NCBI RefSeq assembly: GCF_019443325.1 | Contig: NZ_CP080383.1 | Span: 3,348,001 to 3,412,000, forward strand | DNA length: 64,000 bases | Direction: 5' to 3' | Source: Cryobacterium sp. PAMC25264 | Lineage (GTDB): Bacteria > Actinomycetota > Actinomycetes > Actinomycetales > Microbacteriaceae | Shown here: positions 27,244 to 36,948 of the stretch, in pieces | Numbering within the stretch: the first letter of the stretch is position 1 | Layout of the letters: each line of letters begins with the position of its first letter | Notes under the pieces: generated by a model | What the model was told of the DNA's origin: nothing | Databases searched by the model: none | What the model saw: the letters and a program-made list of their open reading frames with translations, nothing else | Program-made: the position numbers and the translations under genes

Positions 27244-27795
27244 CTACTCGGAACGCAGCCCGTAACTGAGGATGGTGTTGCCCGCGCTGGTCACCCGGGA
27301 GTTCTGCAGGCTGAGCCGGGTGACGGGGTCGGTGGGTTCGAAGAGATGCCGGCCCTGCCCCGCGATCACCGGGTGCATCATGAGGGTCAGCGAGTCCAGC
27401 AGCCCGGCGAACAGAAGTTGCCGCACCAGCGAGATACTGGCCATGACGCTGATCTCGCCGCCCTCGGTCTGCTTGAGCGCGGTGACGAAGTCTTCCAGCG
27501 GCGCATCCATCAGCCGGGAGTTCTGCCACTCGAGATCGCCGGTGAGCGTGCGGGACGCGACGAACTTCTGCACCGGGTTGATGAAACCGCCGAACGCATC
27601 GTCGACACCGGCGCTCGGCCAGTAGCCCGACCACTCCTGATAGCCCGTTCGCCCGAGCAAGACCGTGTCGACGCGACTCATCACCGCGCCCATCTCCTCG
27701 CCCATCTCGGCATCGAAGCTGTCGAACTGCCAGAAGTTCGGCGACTCCACCACTCCGTCAACGGAGTAGAAGAGGCCTGCAGTGAGTGTGCGCAT
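27244..27795 (-). CDS. Dihydrofolate reductase/RibD C-terminal-like protein
   Basis: 183-residue member of the RibD C-terminal/DHFR-fold family, with N-terminal TAGLFYSVDGVVE, NADPH-region LLGRTGYQEW and C-terminal LTLMMHPVIAGQGRHLFE. Such proteins are common stand-alone reductases of unknown substrate in soil actinobacteria. The ATG at 27795 follows TTGGAGTCC; a TTG at 27807 is less likely. It is divergent from the methyltransferase gene. Confidence 0.85.
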   Translation of the reverse strand: MRTLTAGLFYSVDGVVESPNFWQFDSFDAEMGEEMGAVMSRVDTVLLGRTGYQEWSGYWPSAGVDDAFGGFINPVQKFVASRTLTGDLEWQNSRLMDAPLEDFVTALKQTEGGEISVMASISLVRQLLFAGLLDSLTLMMHPVIAGQGRHLFEPTDPVTRLSLQNSRVTSAGNTILSYGLRSE

Positions 27796-27991
27796 AACGG
27801 ACTCCAATTCGGCGAGGCTGATCGGTTCACCCTCCCATCGAACCGTGTGGGAGACAAGACATCCCGGGTCTCAAGACGTTCGCTCTTGCCGATTTAGCAA
27901 GTCAACTCGCCTCTCGCGCATTGCTCTGCCATGCTCGGCCAAGACCGCACTGCCCCGGACGCGTGGCCGACCAAGAAAGAGACCCGCAACT

Positions 27992-28654
27992 ATGCACTCG
28001 TTCGACAAGGCCTACTGGGAAGAGCACTGGGACCAGGCTTCTCCGCTCAGCGGCAGCACGCCCGCGAATCCGTACGTGCTCGCTCAGACCCACGATCTGC
28101 CCCGGGGCCGAGCGCTGGATGCCGGCTGCGGCACGGGCGCCGAGGCACTGGTACTGGCCGCCGACGGGTGGCAGGTCACCGGCGCCGACATCTCCGCCGC
28201 CGCTCTGGCGGTGGCCGCCGACCGCACCCACGTGGAAGACCTGTCGGGCTCGGTGACCTGGCTCGAGGCGGATCTGACCCACTGGACCCCGATGGAGAGC
28301 TGGGATCTGGTCATGACCAACTACGCGCATCCGGCCATGCCTCAGCTCGCGTTCTACGACCACATCGCCACCTGGGTGGCTCCCGGAGGAACCCTCCTTA
28401 TCGTCGGGCACCTGCACGAACCCGCTCCTGCTCCGAGCGCCGCCGCAGCCGAGCACGACCACCACCCGCCCCACGAGGCCACGGTCACCCTCGCGGACAT
28501 CATCGCCGGCTTTGACACCGCCCTCTGGACCGTCGACGCGGGCGAAACCCACACCCGCTCGATGGGCGGTCACGGCGTGCAGTTGCGGGATGTCGTCGTG
28601 CGCGCCACCCGCCGTGCTGTCACCATTCTCGCGTCGCCGCCAGCTCATCCATGA
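27992..28654 (+). CDS. SAM-dependent methyltransferase (class I)
   Basis: 220 residues. Motif I LDAGCGTGAEALVLA at about 42-56 binds S-adenosylmethionine, motif II is VTGADIS, and motif IV WDLVMTNYAHP about 108. A His-rich stretch (AEHDHHPPH) near residue 156 is unusual but does not interrupt the fold. Starts with HSFDKAYWEEHW, as in tellurite-resistance/thiopurine-like methyltransferases. Substrate unknown. Converges with the ROK gene. Confidence 0.85.
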   Translation: MHSFDKAYWEEHWDQASPLSGSTPANPYVLAQTHDLPRGRALDAGCGTGAEALVLAADGWQVTGADISAAALAVAADRTHVEDLSGSVTWLEADLTHWTPMESWDLVMTNYAHPAMPQLAFYDHIATWVAPGGTLLIVGHLHEPAPAPSAAAAEHDHHPPHEATVTLADIIAGFDTALWTVDAGETHTRSMGGHGVQLRDVVVRATRRAVTILASPPAHP

Positions 28655-28713
28655 GCGCATAGCTCCCCGCACCCAGCCAGGAGTCGATCTGGACGGGGAA
28701 TGCGCCTGCCCGC

Positions 28714-29930
28714 TCAGCCGGCCGCTCGACGCCAGCCGAGCTCGTCGACGCCGAGTCGAAGCACGTCTGATCGAGCAGCTTCGAGCGCCGCGGACACCGC
28801 ACCAGTCGCAACCGCGGATGCGCCCAGCAGCGACTGCCTCAGATCAGGAGTCGGGAGGTCCAACTCCGTCGGCAGGCGCGTACGCGCCACCTCGAGAACC
28901 TCGGCGAGCCCATCCGCTACGGCGCCCGAAACGATCACACGTTCGGGATCGTAGAGGCTGACGAAGACCGCCGTGACGCGGGCCAACAAGGCGCCGGCCC
29001 GTTCAACGAGCCCTCTCGACCACGCGTCTCCCTCCCGGGCCAGATCAAGCACGGCACGCCCATCGAGACGGTCGGCGGGCACCTCGGTCAGGGGATGCCC
29101 CGGTGGGATCTGCCCCGACTCGGCGGCCTGCACCACCCAGTCGGTGAGTTTCAGGCCGATCCCCGTGGCCGACTCGACGCCGAAAACAAAGTCGAACGCC
29201 TTCATCTCACCGACACCGCCGTGAGCGCCCCGCAGCAGATGCCCGTCGATCACAACGCCGGCGCCCAAGCGGTCTCCGGCCAGCAGAACCACGAAATTCT
29301 CCAGCCCCACGGCTGCTCCTGTCGCACCCTCCGCCACCGCGGCGAGGGAGGCATCGTTTTCCAGGCGCACAATCGGCACCCACTGCTCAAGCAGCTCGCG
29401 CAGGTCCGGGTTCATTCGGCGCCAGAAGCCGTCGCGTTGCTCGGGGATCTGCCGCGTGAGTCCACCGGGGCCGGCACCCCGATACACGCGGCGAGCACCT
29501 CGGTGCGAGAACGCCCCGCTGCCAGCAGGGCGGAGTCGATGGCCGCAACCACGGCAGCTCGGCGCACCTGTGGGTCTTCCTTCTGGGCGCCCAGCTCAAC
29601 GATTTCTTGAGCGAGCACCTTTCCTCGCAGGTCGGCCACCGTTGTGGTGAGGTGCGATCGACCGGCATCCATACCGATGACCACGGCGGCTTCGGGCCGC
29701 AGCTCGAATCGGCGCGCCGGGCGCCCCTTGCTGTATTGGCCGACGGCGCGGGCGTTCGGTAGCTCGCGCAGCAGACCGAAATTGATGAGTTCGTCGAGGG
29801 CGGCGATGGCTGTCGATCGAGTGAGTCCGGTCGCCTCCATGGCATCGGTACTCACGAATGCCTCTGCGTCCCAGGCGAAGTCGAGCATGGCGTGCAAACT
29901 GGCGCGTGACTCGGGGACTGCGTTCAACAT
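28714..29930 (-). pseudogene. ROK-family transcriptional regulator, one frameshift
   Basis: The N-terminal winged helix (residues 10-60; FVSTDAMEATGLTRSTAIAA) and the start of the sugar-kinase-like domain (VIGMDAGRSHL) lie in one frame. The rest (EQRDGFWRRMNPDL, LENDASLAA, GDRLGAGVVIDGHLLRG) lies in another. Restoring one base near 29451 gives an uninterrupted ~405-residue protein. The Zn-binding Cys motif of classic ROK repressors is absent, as in many actinobacterial members. Divergent position to the alpha-glucoside operon makes it the likely local repressor. Confidence 0.82.
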
Positions 29931-30059
29931 TCTGAGTAGACCTCTTGACTCTCATATTCCTTTGTTGCATTATTGTCGCAGTTCAATTGATTTGATAGCT
30001 AAATCTAATAGTCGAACTAATTCCTCATAACCAATGACGGTTTTTGAAAGGACGATGAC
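29931..30059. promoter_or_regulatory. Divergent promoter region of ROK gene and alpha-glucoside operon
   Basis: AT-rich 129-bp gap in GC-rich surroundings. It contains inverted repeat GATTTGATAGCTAAATC (arms GATTT/AAATC, near 29990-30006) and outer arms AGTTC/GAACT. This is suitable for a dimeric ROK repressor, but no footprint evidence exists. AAAGGA at 30047 is the ribosome binding site of the binding-protein gene. Confidence 0.55.
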
Positions 30060-31325
30060 GTGCCCCGAACCACTCGCCGCACACCCCGGATGCTGGCGGC
30101 CTCCCTCAGTCTCCTGTTGGCCGGTGCCGCGCTCACCGGTTGCGCGGCAGGCGATGCTCCAGCGACTGTGAGCTTTCACCTCAGCAAACCCGAGGCGATC
30201 CCGTACTTCCGGGAACTCATCACGGAGTACAACGCCTCCCAGGACGACGTCAGAGTTGTGCTCGATTCGTCGTCGAATCTGCAGGCCGGATTCCTTCGTG
30301 GCAACCCGCCCGACCTGGGGCTGCTCAACTACAACATGGAGATGGCCCGCTTCATGGAGCGTGGCGCTCTGAGCGACCTATCCGACATGCCCGAGGCCGA
30401 CCGCATCCTTCCCGAGGTGCAAGATCTTGTCGGCCAGTACGCCAACTATCCCGGCCGCACCAGCGTGCTGCCGTACTCCGTGATGGCGGCATCCGTCATT
30501 TACAACACGGAGATGTTCGAGGAGCAGGGCCTGGAGGTGCCCGAGACCTACGACGAGCTGATCGCCGTGTGCGACCAGCTCGTGGCCGCTGGGATCACGC
30601 CGTTCTACGGCACCTTCAAGGATCCGTGGACCGTGGCGCAGGGCTGGTTCGATTACACGGTCGGCGGCGAGGTCGACGTGGCCGACTTCTACGCCCAGAT
30701 GAACGACTTAGGCACCGAGGTAGGCCCCGACTCCCCGGTCTCGTTCCAGAGGACGTTCGCTGACCCGGTGGATCGCATGAAGCTACTCATCGACAACTAT
30801 GCGAATGCGGATGCGGCGAGCAAGGGATACGGCGACGGCAACCTCGCCTTCGCCAATGGAGAAGCGGCCATGTACTTGCAGGGCCCGTGGGCGCTCGGCG
30901 AGATCGCGAAGACCTCCCCCGACCTGGAACTCGGCACCTTCCCGCTGCCCATGACCGACGACCCGGACGACCTCGAGGTGCGGGTGAACATCGACCTCGC
31001 CGCGTGGATCCCGGAGGCATCCGACCAGAAGGAAGGCGCCCGCGAATTCCTGAGCTACCTCTTTCAACAAGACGTGATGGATGCCTACAACTCGGCTCAG
31101 CTCGGCTACGGCACCACGACCGATGCTGCGCCGGTCACCGACCCGCGCATCGTCGGCATGAAGGAGTACTACGAGGCCGCCGACTTCTACCAGGGCGCGT
31201 CACGAGCGATCCCACTCACCATTCCCACTGAGAACTACCTGCAGGGCATCGCCCTGGGCAGCAGCGTGGAGAGCACCCTCAAAACCCTCGACGCCGACTG
31301 GGCGCGACTAGCGCTCCGCCGCTAG
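30060..31325 (+). CDS. Sugar ABC transporter substrate-binding lipoprotein
   Basis: 421-residue family 1 binding protein with signal peptide and lipobox LTGC (Cys about 24). Typical features are the EAIPYFRELITEYNASQ start of the mature fold and the VLPYSVMAASVIYNTEMF hinge region. The GTG start at 30060 follows AAAGGACG. First gene of an operon with two permeases and a GH13 glucosidase, so an alpha-glucoside (for example maltose, trehalose or isomaltose) is the likely ligand. No ATPase gene is included. Confidence 0.92.
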   Translation: MPRTTRRTPRMLAASLSLLLAGAALTGCAAGDAPATVSFHLSKPEAIPYFRELITEYNASQDDVRVVLDSSSNLQAGFLRGNPPDLGLLNYNMEMARFMERGALSDLSDMPEADRILPEVQDLVGQYANYPGRTSVLPYSVMAASVIYNTEMFEEQGLEVPETYDELIAVCDQLVAAGITPFYGTFKDPWTVAQGWFDYTVGGEVDVADFYAQMNDLGTEVGPDSPVSFQRTFADPVDRMKLLIDNYANADAASKGYGDGNLAFANGEAAMYLQGPWALGEIAKTSPDLELGTFPLPMTDDPDDLEVRVNIDLAAWIPEASDQKEGAREFLSYLFQQDVMDAYNSAQLGYGTTTDAAPVTDPRIVGMKEYYEAADFYQGASRAIPLTIPTENYLQGIALGSSVESTLKTLDADWARLALRR

Positions 31326-31346
31326 CCGACAGATAAGGAACTGGCC

Positions 31347-32234
31347 ATGACAACGACGACTGTGCCCCGCCGCCCGAGGCGCAAGGTTGAAGGCATCTAC
31401 TACGCCTTCCTGGTGCCGAGCCTTCTGCTCTTCACTCTCGCTATCACGGTGCCGGCCATCATCGGCATTTTCTTCAGCTTCACCAACTCGATCGGTTTCG
31501 GCGAGTGGGAGATCGTTGGGCTGATCAACTACATCGCGATGTTCTCCGATCCCGCCATCCTGTCGAGCTACCTCTTCACCTTCGGCTTCGCCGCCGTCAC
31601 CGTGGTGCTCGTGAATGCGATCGCTTTTCTCCTCGCGGTCGGCCTGACGGCGAAGATCAGGCTGAAGACAGCGCTCCGCACGGTATTCGTGATCCCCATG
31701 GTGGTGTCGGGCATCATCATCGCCTACGTCTTCAACTTTCTCTTCTCCAATTCGCTCCCGGCGTTCGGGCAAGCGACCGGAATCGGCGTGCTGAGCGAGA
31801 GCATCCTCGCCAACCCGGACCTGGCCTGGATCGGTATCGTCATCGTCACCGCCTGGCAGGCGATCCCCGGCACACTGCTCATCTACATCGCGGGGCTTCT
31901 GGCCGTGCCCGGGGACGTCTACGAGGCCGCCGATCTGGACGGCGCGACCAAGTGGCAGCAGCTGCTGCGGATCACCCTTCCGCTCGTGGTGGGGTACGTG
32001 ATCATCAACGTGCTGCTTGGCTTCAAGAACTTTCTCAACGCCTACGACGTGATTGTCGGCCTCACCAACGGCGGTCCGGGAACCGCCACCCGCAGCATCC
32101 CGATGACCATCGTCACGGGCTTCACCGGAGGTGACTACGCCTACCAGATGGCCAACGCAACGATGTTCTTCGTCATCGTCGTGGTCATCTCACTGCTCCA
32201 GCTCCGGATCACGCGTGGAAGGAACGCAATCTAA
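31347..32234 (+). CDS. Sugar ABC transporter permease, MalF type
   Basis: 295-residue permease with about six membrane helices and EAA loop AADLDGATKWQQLLRITLPL near residues 194-213. Starts 21 nt after the binding-protein gene (ATAAGGA upstream) and ends in TAATG overlap with the next permease. Partner channel subunit of the alpha-glucoside importer. Confidence 0.92.
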   Translation: MTTTTVPRRPRRKVEGIYYAFLVPSLLLFTLAITVPAIIGIFFSFTNSIGFGEWEIVGLINYIAMFSDPAILSSYLFTFGFAAVTVVLVNAIAFLLAVGLTAKIRLKTALRTVFVIPMVVSGIIIAYVFNFLFSNSLPAFGQATGIGVLSESILANPDLAWIGIVIVTAWQAIPGTLLIYIAGLLAVPGDVYEAADLDGATKWQQLLRITLPLVVGYVIINVLLGFKNFLNAYDVIVGLTNGGPGTATRSIPMTIVTGFTGGDYAYQMANATMFFVIVVVISLLQLRITRGRNAI

Positions 32235-33157
32235 TGTCAATGCAACCGGCCCTCATCGTCGAGGGCGCCGACGCCACCGCCACACTCGAGACCGGCCAAG
32301 CACGCCGCCAGCCGGCCCGCACTTCCCGGAGCCGCGGCAACAAGCCCAGCATGTCCCTCATGATCGTGCTGCTTCTGTGCGCCATCACGGTCGTCGTGCC
32401 GCTCTACGTGACCATCTCGATGGCGTTCAAGACCCAGGCACAAGCGGTCGACGGCAATGCCTTCTCGCTTCCTGCCCCGTTCAGTGTGGAGGGATTCGTC
32501 ACCGCCTGGAACCTCACGAACTTCCCCGCAGCATTCGGCGTTTCCGTGATGATCACGGCGGGGACCGTCATCGGAACGGTCATCCTCGGCGCTCTGGCCT
32601 CGTACGCGATCTCCCGCAACTGGGAACGCAAACTGTTTCGCTATTCGTTCTTCTACCTCCTGGCGGCGATGTTCATCCCTTTCCCGGTGGTGGCGCTTCC
32701 GCAGATTCAGTTGACCGGGTTGCTCGGGCTCGACAACCCCGTCGGGGTCACGATCCTGCACATCATGTTCCAGCTGAGCTTCAGCATCCTGCTGTTCACG
32801 GCGTTCCTCCGCTCGATCCCCGCCGAACTGGAAGAAAGCGCTCGCCTGGACGGCGCCACCACCTGGCAGACCTTCTGGCGACTGATCTTCCCCCTGCTGG
32901 CACCGATGAGTGCCACGGTCGGCATCTTCGCCTTCCTGGCCTCCTGGAACGACTTCATGATGCCGTCGCTGATCACCTCCAACCCTGCGCTGCAGACGCT
33001 GCCGGTGGTGCAGAGCATCTTCCAGACCCAGTTCAGCAACAACTACAACGTGTCCTTCGCCTCGTACCTGATGGCGATGGCTCCCGCCATCATCGTCTAC
33101 CTCTTCACCCAGCGCTGGGTGATGGAAGGCGTCACCCAGGGCGCGGTGAAGGGCTGA
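32234..33157 (+). CDS. Sugar ABC transporter permease, MalG type
   Basis: 307 residues. An extended hydrophilic N-terminus of about 40 residues precedes the first helix. EAA loop ESARLDGATTWQTFWRL lies near residues 199-215. The start overlaps the previous stop by one base. It is followed after 65 nt by the glucosidase gene with its own strong ribosome binding site. Confidence 0.92.
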   Translation: MSMQPALIVEGADATATLETGQARRQPARTSRSRGNKPSMSLMIVLLLCAITVVVPLYVTISMAFKTQAQAVDGNAFSLPAPFSVEGFVTAWNLTNFPAAFGVSVMITAGTVIGTVILGALASYAISRNWERKLFRYSFFYLLAAMFIPFPVVALPQIQLTGLLGLDNPVGVTILHIMFQLSFSILLFTAFLRSIPAELEESARLDGATTWQTFWRLIFPLLAPMSATVGIFAFLASWNDFMMPSLITSNPALQTLPVVQSIFQTQFSNNYNVSFASYLMAMAPAIIVYLFTQRWVMEGVTQGAVKG

Positions 33158-33222
33158 CGGCCCGCGCTGAACAATCCCCATCAGTCCTCGACCACCCCTC
33201 GACCACAAGGAGATCCATTCCC

Positions 33223-34923
33223 GTGAGCATTGTCGACGTTGCACAGGCGCCCGCCCAGCATCCGATCACCGAACCAGCACCCTGGTGGCGCCAGGCCGCC
33301 GTTTACCAGATCTATCCCCGCAGCTTTGCCGACGCCAACGGCGACGGCCTGGGTGACATCCCCGGCATCACCGCCAAGGCCGACTACCTGCAGGAGCTCG
33401 GCATCGACGCGGTGTGGCTGAGCCCGTTCTACCCGTCGGCGCTGGCGGACGGCGGATACGACGTGGCCGATTACCGAGACGTCGATCCGCGACTGGGCAC
33501 CCTGGCCGACTTCGACCGGATGCTCGACGCCCTGCACGCGCGCGGCATCCGTGTCGTCGTCGACATCGTGCCCAATCACACCTCTGATCAGCACGTCTGG
33601 TTCCAGGAAGCACTGGCCGCAGGCCGCGCATCAGCCGCCCGCGAACGCTACATCTTCCGCGAGGGCAGCGGACCGGACGGCTCGCTTCCGCCCACGGACT
33701 GGGTCGCCGCGTTCGGCGGGTCGTCCTGGGAACGAGTCGCCGACGGCCAGTGGTACCTGCACAACTTCGCCATCGAGCAGCCGGACCTCAACTGGGCCAA
33801 CCCCGAGGTGCACGCGGACTTCCTGGCCACCCTGCGGTTCTGGTCGGACCGCGGTGTGGACGGGTTCCGGATCGATGTGGCCCACATGCTCACCAAGGAC
33901 CTCACCGAGCCGTTGCCGTCGCAGGCGCAGCTGGATGCGCTCCCCAAGGACGGCATGCATCCCATGATCGACCGTGACGATGTGCACGAGATCTACGCCG
34001 AGTGGCGCACGGTGTTCAACTCTTACGACCCGCCGCGCACGGCGGTGGCGGAGGCCTGGGTGGACAAGGCGCGGGTGCCGCTCTATGCCAGCCCCACGGG
34101 CCTCGGCCAGGCCTTCAACTTCGACCTGCTCGAGGCGGACTTCGACGCCGGCCAGTTTGAGACCGTGGTGCGCGACAACCTCACCCTGGCCGAGACCTCG
34201 GGTTCGTCGAGCACCTGGGTGCTGTCGAACCACGATGTCGTGCGGCACGCGACCCGGTACGGGCTCCCGCAGCCCGAGCGTGACGCCTCGGGGCGTCCGG
34301 CCCGCAAGCACGGTGTGGACTGGGTGATCTCCGGCGGGGTATCGCCGGTGCTCGATCGGCCGGCCGGTGAGCGCCGCGCGCGCGCCGCGACCCTGTTCAT
34401 GCTGGGCCTGCCTGGCTCCAGCTACCTGTACCAGGGCGAGGAACTGAGCCTGCACGAAGTCGCCGAGATCCCGGCCGACCAGAGGCAGGACCCCACCTTC
34501 TTCCGCAGCGCCGGCACCGACCTCGGGCGCGACGGCTGCCGCGTTCCCCTCCCGTGGGAATCCGGAGCCGCATCCGCGTTCGGCTTCGGCGCCGGCGGGT
34601 CGCACCTGCCCCAGCCGGCGTGGTTCGCGGACTACTCGGTGGCCGCCCAGAGCGACGACCCGACCTCGTCGCTCGAGCTCTACCGCCAAGCCCTCGCGCT
34701 GCGGCGCACCCTGCAGACCGACGAACACCTGGAGTGGGTTCCCACCGGCCGTGCCGATGTTCTGCACTACCGTCGGCCCAGCGGGTGGGAGATCGTGACC
34801 AACTTCGGCACCGAGCCGTACCCACTCGACCGCTCCGATGTGATGCTGGCCAGCCGCACGCTCGAGGCGGGAGCGCTGCCGGGCGAGGCCACGGTGTGGC
34901 TCGGGGGTCACGGGGTGGAGTGA
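33223..34923 (+). CDS. Alpha-glucosidase, glycoside hydrolase family 13
   Basis: 566-residue cytoplasmic GH13 enzyme (no signal peptide) that should hydrolyse imported alpha-glucosides to glucose. Conserved regions are all present: YQIYPRSFADANGDGLGDI, DIVPNHTS (region I), GFRIDVAHML with nucleophile Asp (II), AVAEAWV with acid/base Glu (III) and LSNHDVVRH (IV). Start GTG at 33223 is preceded by AAGGAGATCC; the longer frame upstream overlaps the permease and is rejected. A hairpin terminator follows. Confidence 0.93.
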   Translation: MSIVDVAQAPAQHPITEPAPWWRQAAVYQIYPRSFADANGDGLGDIPGITAKADYLQELGIDAVWLSPFYPSALADGGYDVADYRDVDPRLGTLADFDRMLDALHARGIRVVVDIVPNHTSDQHVWFQEALAAGRASAARERYIFREGSGPDGSLPPTDWVAAFGGSSWERVADGQWYLHNFAIEQPDLNWANPEVHADFLATLRFWSDRGVDGFRIDVAHMLTKDLTEPLPSQAQLDALPKDGMHPMIDRDDVHEIYAEWRTVFNSYDPPRTAVAEAWVDKARVPLYASPTGLGQAFNFDLLEADFDAGQFETVVRDNLTLAETSGSSSTWVLSNHDVVRHATRYGLPQPERDASGRPARKHGVDWVISGGVSPVLDRPAGERRARAATLFMLGLPGSSYLYQGEELSLHEVAEIPADQRQDPTFFRSAGTDLGRDGCRVPLPWESGAASAFGFGAGGSHLPQPAWFADYSVAAQSDDPTSSLELYRQALALRRTLQTDEHLEWVPTGRADVLHYRRPSGWEIVTNFGTEPYPLDRSDVMLASRTLEAGALPGEATVWLGGHGVE

Positions 34924-34942
34924 CCCCACCGTCTAGGTGATC

Positions 34943-34976
34943 GTGCGGGCAGGCGGTGCTCACCGTCTGCCCGCAC
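34943..34976 (+). terminator. Terminator of the alpha-glucoside operon
   Basis: 15-bp inverted repeat with one mismatch (GTGCGGGCAGGCGGT against ACCGTCTGCCCGCAC) and a GCTC loop, 20 nt after the GH13 stop. Confidence 0.75.
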
Positions 34977-35003
34977 GGTCATCGTTGGAGTGACCCTGGA
35001 TGA

Positions 35004-35449
35004 CCCGATCCGCACCCCGCCGCACCCCGCCGGGTGGCGCTGATCGCCGAGGTGCTGCAGTGGATGGAGCGCGACACCACCACCGCGGCCTGCTCGCCGC
35101 CGCCGGCGCCGCCTGGCACCTGATGGCCTTGCTCGCCTCCGACCGCGCCGCCGAAGACCTGCACACCCACATCGACGACCAAGTGAGCGTCGCCGAACTC
35201 GCCGCCATGTCGCGCTTGAGCGGCTCCCACTTCGCCGCCCTCTTCAAGAGCCGCATCGGCTACCCCGCCCTGCAATACCAAACCCAGCTCCGGATGGCCC
35301 GGGCCCGCGAACTCCTGGACACCACCGACCGATCCATCGCCCCGGTCGCCGCCGCCACCGGCTACCCCGACAGCTTCTACTTCGCCCGCCAATTCAAGAA
35401 GGTGCACGGGGTGACGCCGTTCGGGTACCGGGGGCAGCGGAAGGGGTGA
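35004..35449 (+). pseudogene. AraC-family regulator, C-terminal part only
   Basis: The middle and DNA-binding parts of an AraC regulator. VALIAEVLQWMERDTTT is in one frame, then GLLAAAGAAWHLMALLASDR and the two-helix HTH (VSVAELAAMSRLSGSHFAALF ... ATGYPDSFYFARQFKKVHGV) are in the next. One missing G near 35088 explains the shift. There is no start or ligand-binding domain upstream; instead the matching N-terminal fragment lies downstream at 35569. It may once have controlled the adjacent glucoside operon. Confidence 0.7.
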
Positions 35450-35568
35450 CCGCTTTTAGCGAGCAACACCTCGGAGGCACCAAGACATGTAAAGAATTGG
35501 GCGATTTCTTTAAACGTCACGAGATTGTGTAAGCCTGCTTAACACGTCTTCTCCCACCTTCACCATGT

Positions 35569-35772
35569 ATCTCGCAGGCGGTGATCATCGTGTGCGCCAA
35601 GGGCAGCGGATGGCGCGAAACCCCGGCAGGCCGGTTTCCGGTGACCGCCGGCCAGGTGATCATTCTGCCGCCAGGGCAACCGCACTCATACGGCTCCAAC
35701 GAAGACACCCCATGGACGCTCTGGCGGCTGCACGTGACCGGCCGCGACCTGCGCGAGTTTCTCAGTTCCTGA
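35569..35772 (+). pseudogene. AraC-family regulator, N-terminal cupin fragment
   Basis: About 65 codons of an AraC-type arabinose-binding cupin domain: VIIVCAKGSGWRETPAGRF, VIILPPGQPHSYG and WTLWRLHVTGRDL, then a stop. It is the piece missing from the C-terminal fragment at 35004 but lies 120 bp after it, so the gene order is inverted relative to an intact regulator. No ribosome binding site or start codon can be assigned with confidence. Confidence 0.65.
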
Positions 35773-35897
35773 GCGGTCAAAGCTGTCGCCGAGTGCATGA
35801 CACGCTGGCGCATGAGTCAGCCTCAAAATCAGACTCGAGGCATGGCAGCTTGATCGCTCATGGCCGAGCTCCGGTCATTGACCACGCGCAAACACAT

Positions 35898-35940
35898 TTG
35901 ACAGAAATTACCCCCGGGGTGGTTTTGCCTCTATAGTGGC
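35898..35940 (+). promoter_or_regulatory. Putative promoter of the HTH/DUF3800-like pair
   Basis: AT-richer segment with TTGACA at 35898 (too far from the -10 to be its partner), an ACCCCCGGGGT palindrome and a good -10-like TATAGT at 35932. The -10 lies only 3 nt before the ATG, and no ribosome binding site is seen, so a leaderless transcript is likely. Confidence 0.4.
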
Positions 35941-36948
35941 ATGGTGACCAACGAAGAAGCCGAGACGGCTAATAGATACGGAGACTACGCGAGTGGCCTC
36001 CGCGTCGAACGCACGCTCGCATACCTAGACTCCATTCCGGACCCCCGTCAGCGAATCCGAGAATGTGAAATTGCGTCTGAGCAAGCACGTTCCATCCAAA
36101 GCAAAATCGCCACCATTCGGCGGAAGGCCGTGTATGAATTGACGCTGCGCCCTGGCTCATCTGGTGAGTCCGTGGCCGTGGAACTAGGCGTGAGTCCAAA
36201 AGCAGTCTCGGCTGCAATCAGCGAGGCACGAAAAACAGACCTACATCTTCTTCGCGCGGCGTTGGAACTGTACCAATCCATAGCCTGGACTGACCTCTCG
36301 GGCCAGGAGATCGCCGCTGCTCATTCCACTCGAGATGTACTGTTCGCAGCTCGTACTGTTCTTCGTGCCGGGGCCACTCGACATCTGGACAACGAGTCGA
36401 ATGCGACGTTCGAAATCTTGGAGGATGCCCAACGGCGCGCCACCGCTCTTGCCTCAGCGGGAAAGGTGGAAGTCCCTTCACCGCTATGGGTGCGCCGTCC
36501 CATCGGTCAGACGCCTCCCGATTACAGCAGCGTGCCATCGAAGTATCTGCCGCTAGCGCGAGTACTGAACGCCCTCCCGCAGGTGATCGGTTGGGTGGCT
36601 GACAGCAAGCTCGACGAGAGCTGGATGCTGTCCTGGCAAATTCGACCCGCAGAGCCCTACTCGACAGTATTTGACGCCGGCCCTCATCGGGATGGATGGG
36701 CCACGTCAGAATGGCTGGTTTGGCTTCTGCGTGACTACGAACGCAGTGGTTACGCCATGCACCACTACATGGCCAGCCCTCCCCCGTTCCTGAACGAACC
36801 CGGAGAATCCTTGAGTTTCGTGGTCACTTTTCCCAAACACAGCGACGAGAAAATCGTTGACCCCAACGCCCTGGCCGCCTGGGTGAAAACAACTTGGGAC
36901 AAGACGGGCTACGCAACCATCACATGGCCCGAAGAGGAACACTCATGA
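35941..36948 (+). CDS. HTH-containing hypothetical protein of an accessory cassette
   Basis: 335 residues. The N-terminal third is helical and rich in charged residues, with a candidate helix-turn-helix at about 78-98 (SGESVAVELGVSPKAVSAAI). The C-terminal half contains Trp-rich blocks (VIGWVADSKLDESWMLSWQI, WATSEWLVWLLRDYERSGY) of no recognised family. GC content is visibly below neighbouring genes, suggesting horizontal origin. Its stop overlaps the ATG of the next gene (ATGA), so the two products were made together before a transposon broke the second. A role as a regulator or sensor for the partner nuclease-like protein is inferred from this coupling only. Confidence 0.75.
   Translation: MVTNEEAETANRYGDYASGLRVERTLAYLDSIPDPRQRIRECEIASEQARSIQSKIATIRRKAVYELTLRPGSSGESVAVELGVSPKAVSAAISEARKTDLHLLRAALELYQSIAWTDLSGQEIAAAHSTRDVLFAARTVLRAGATRHLDNESNATFEILEDAQRRATALASAGKVEVPSPLWVRRPIGQTPPDYSSVPSKYLPLARVLNALPQVIGWVADSKLDESWMLSWQIRPAEPYSTVFDAGPHRDGWATSEWLVWLLRDYERSGYAMHHYMASPPPFLNEPGESLSFVVTFPKHSDEKIVDPNALAAWVKTTWDKTGYATITWPEEEHS

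Noticed and set aside
32131..33222. N-terminal extension of the GH13 glucosidase
   Set aside because: Overlaps the permease in another frame; the GTG at 33223 has a strong ribosome binding site and a normal GH13 N-terminus.
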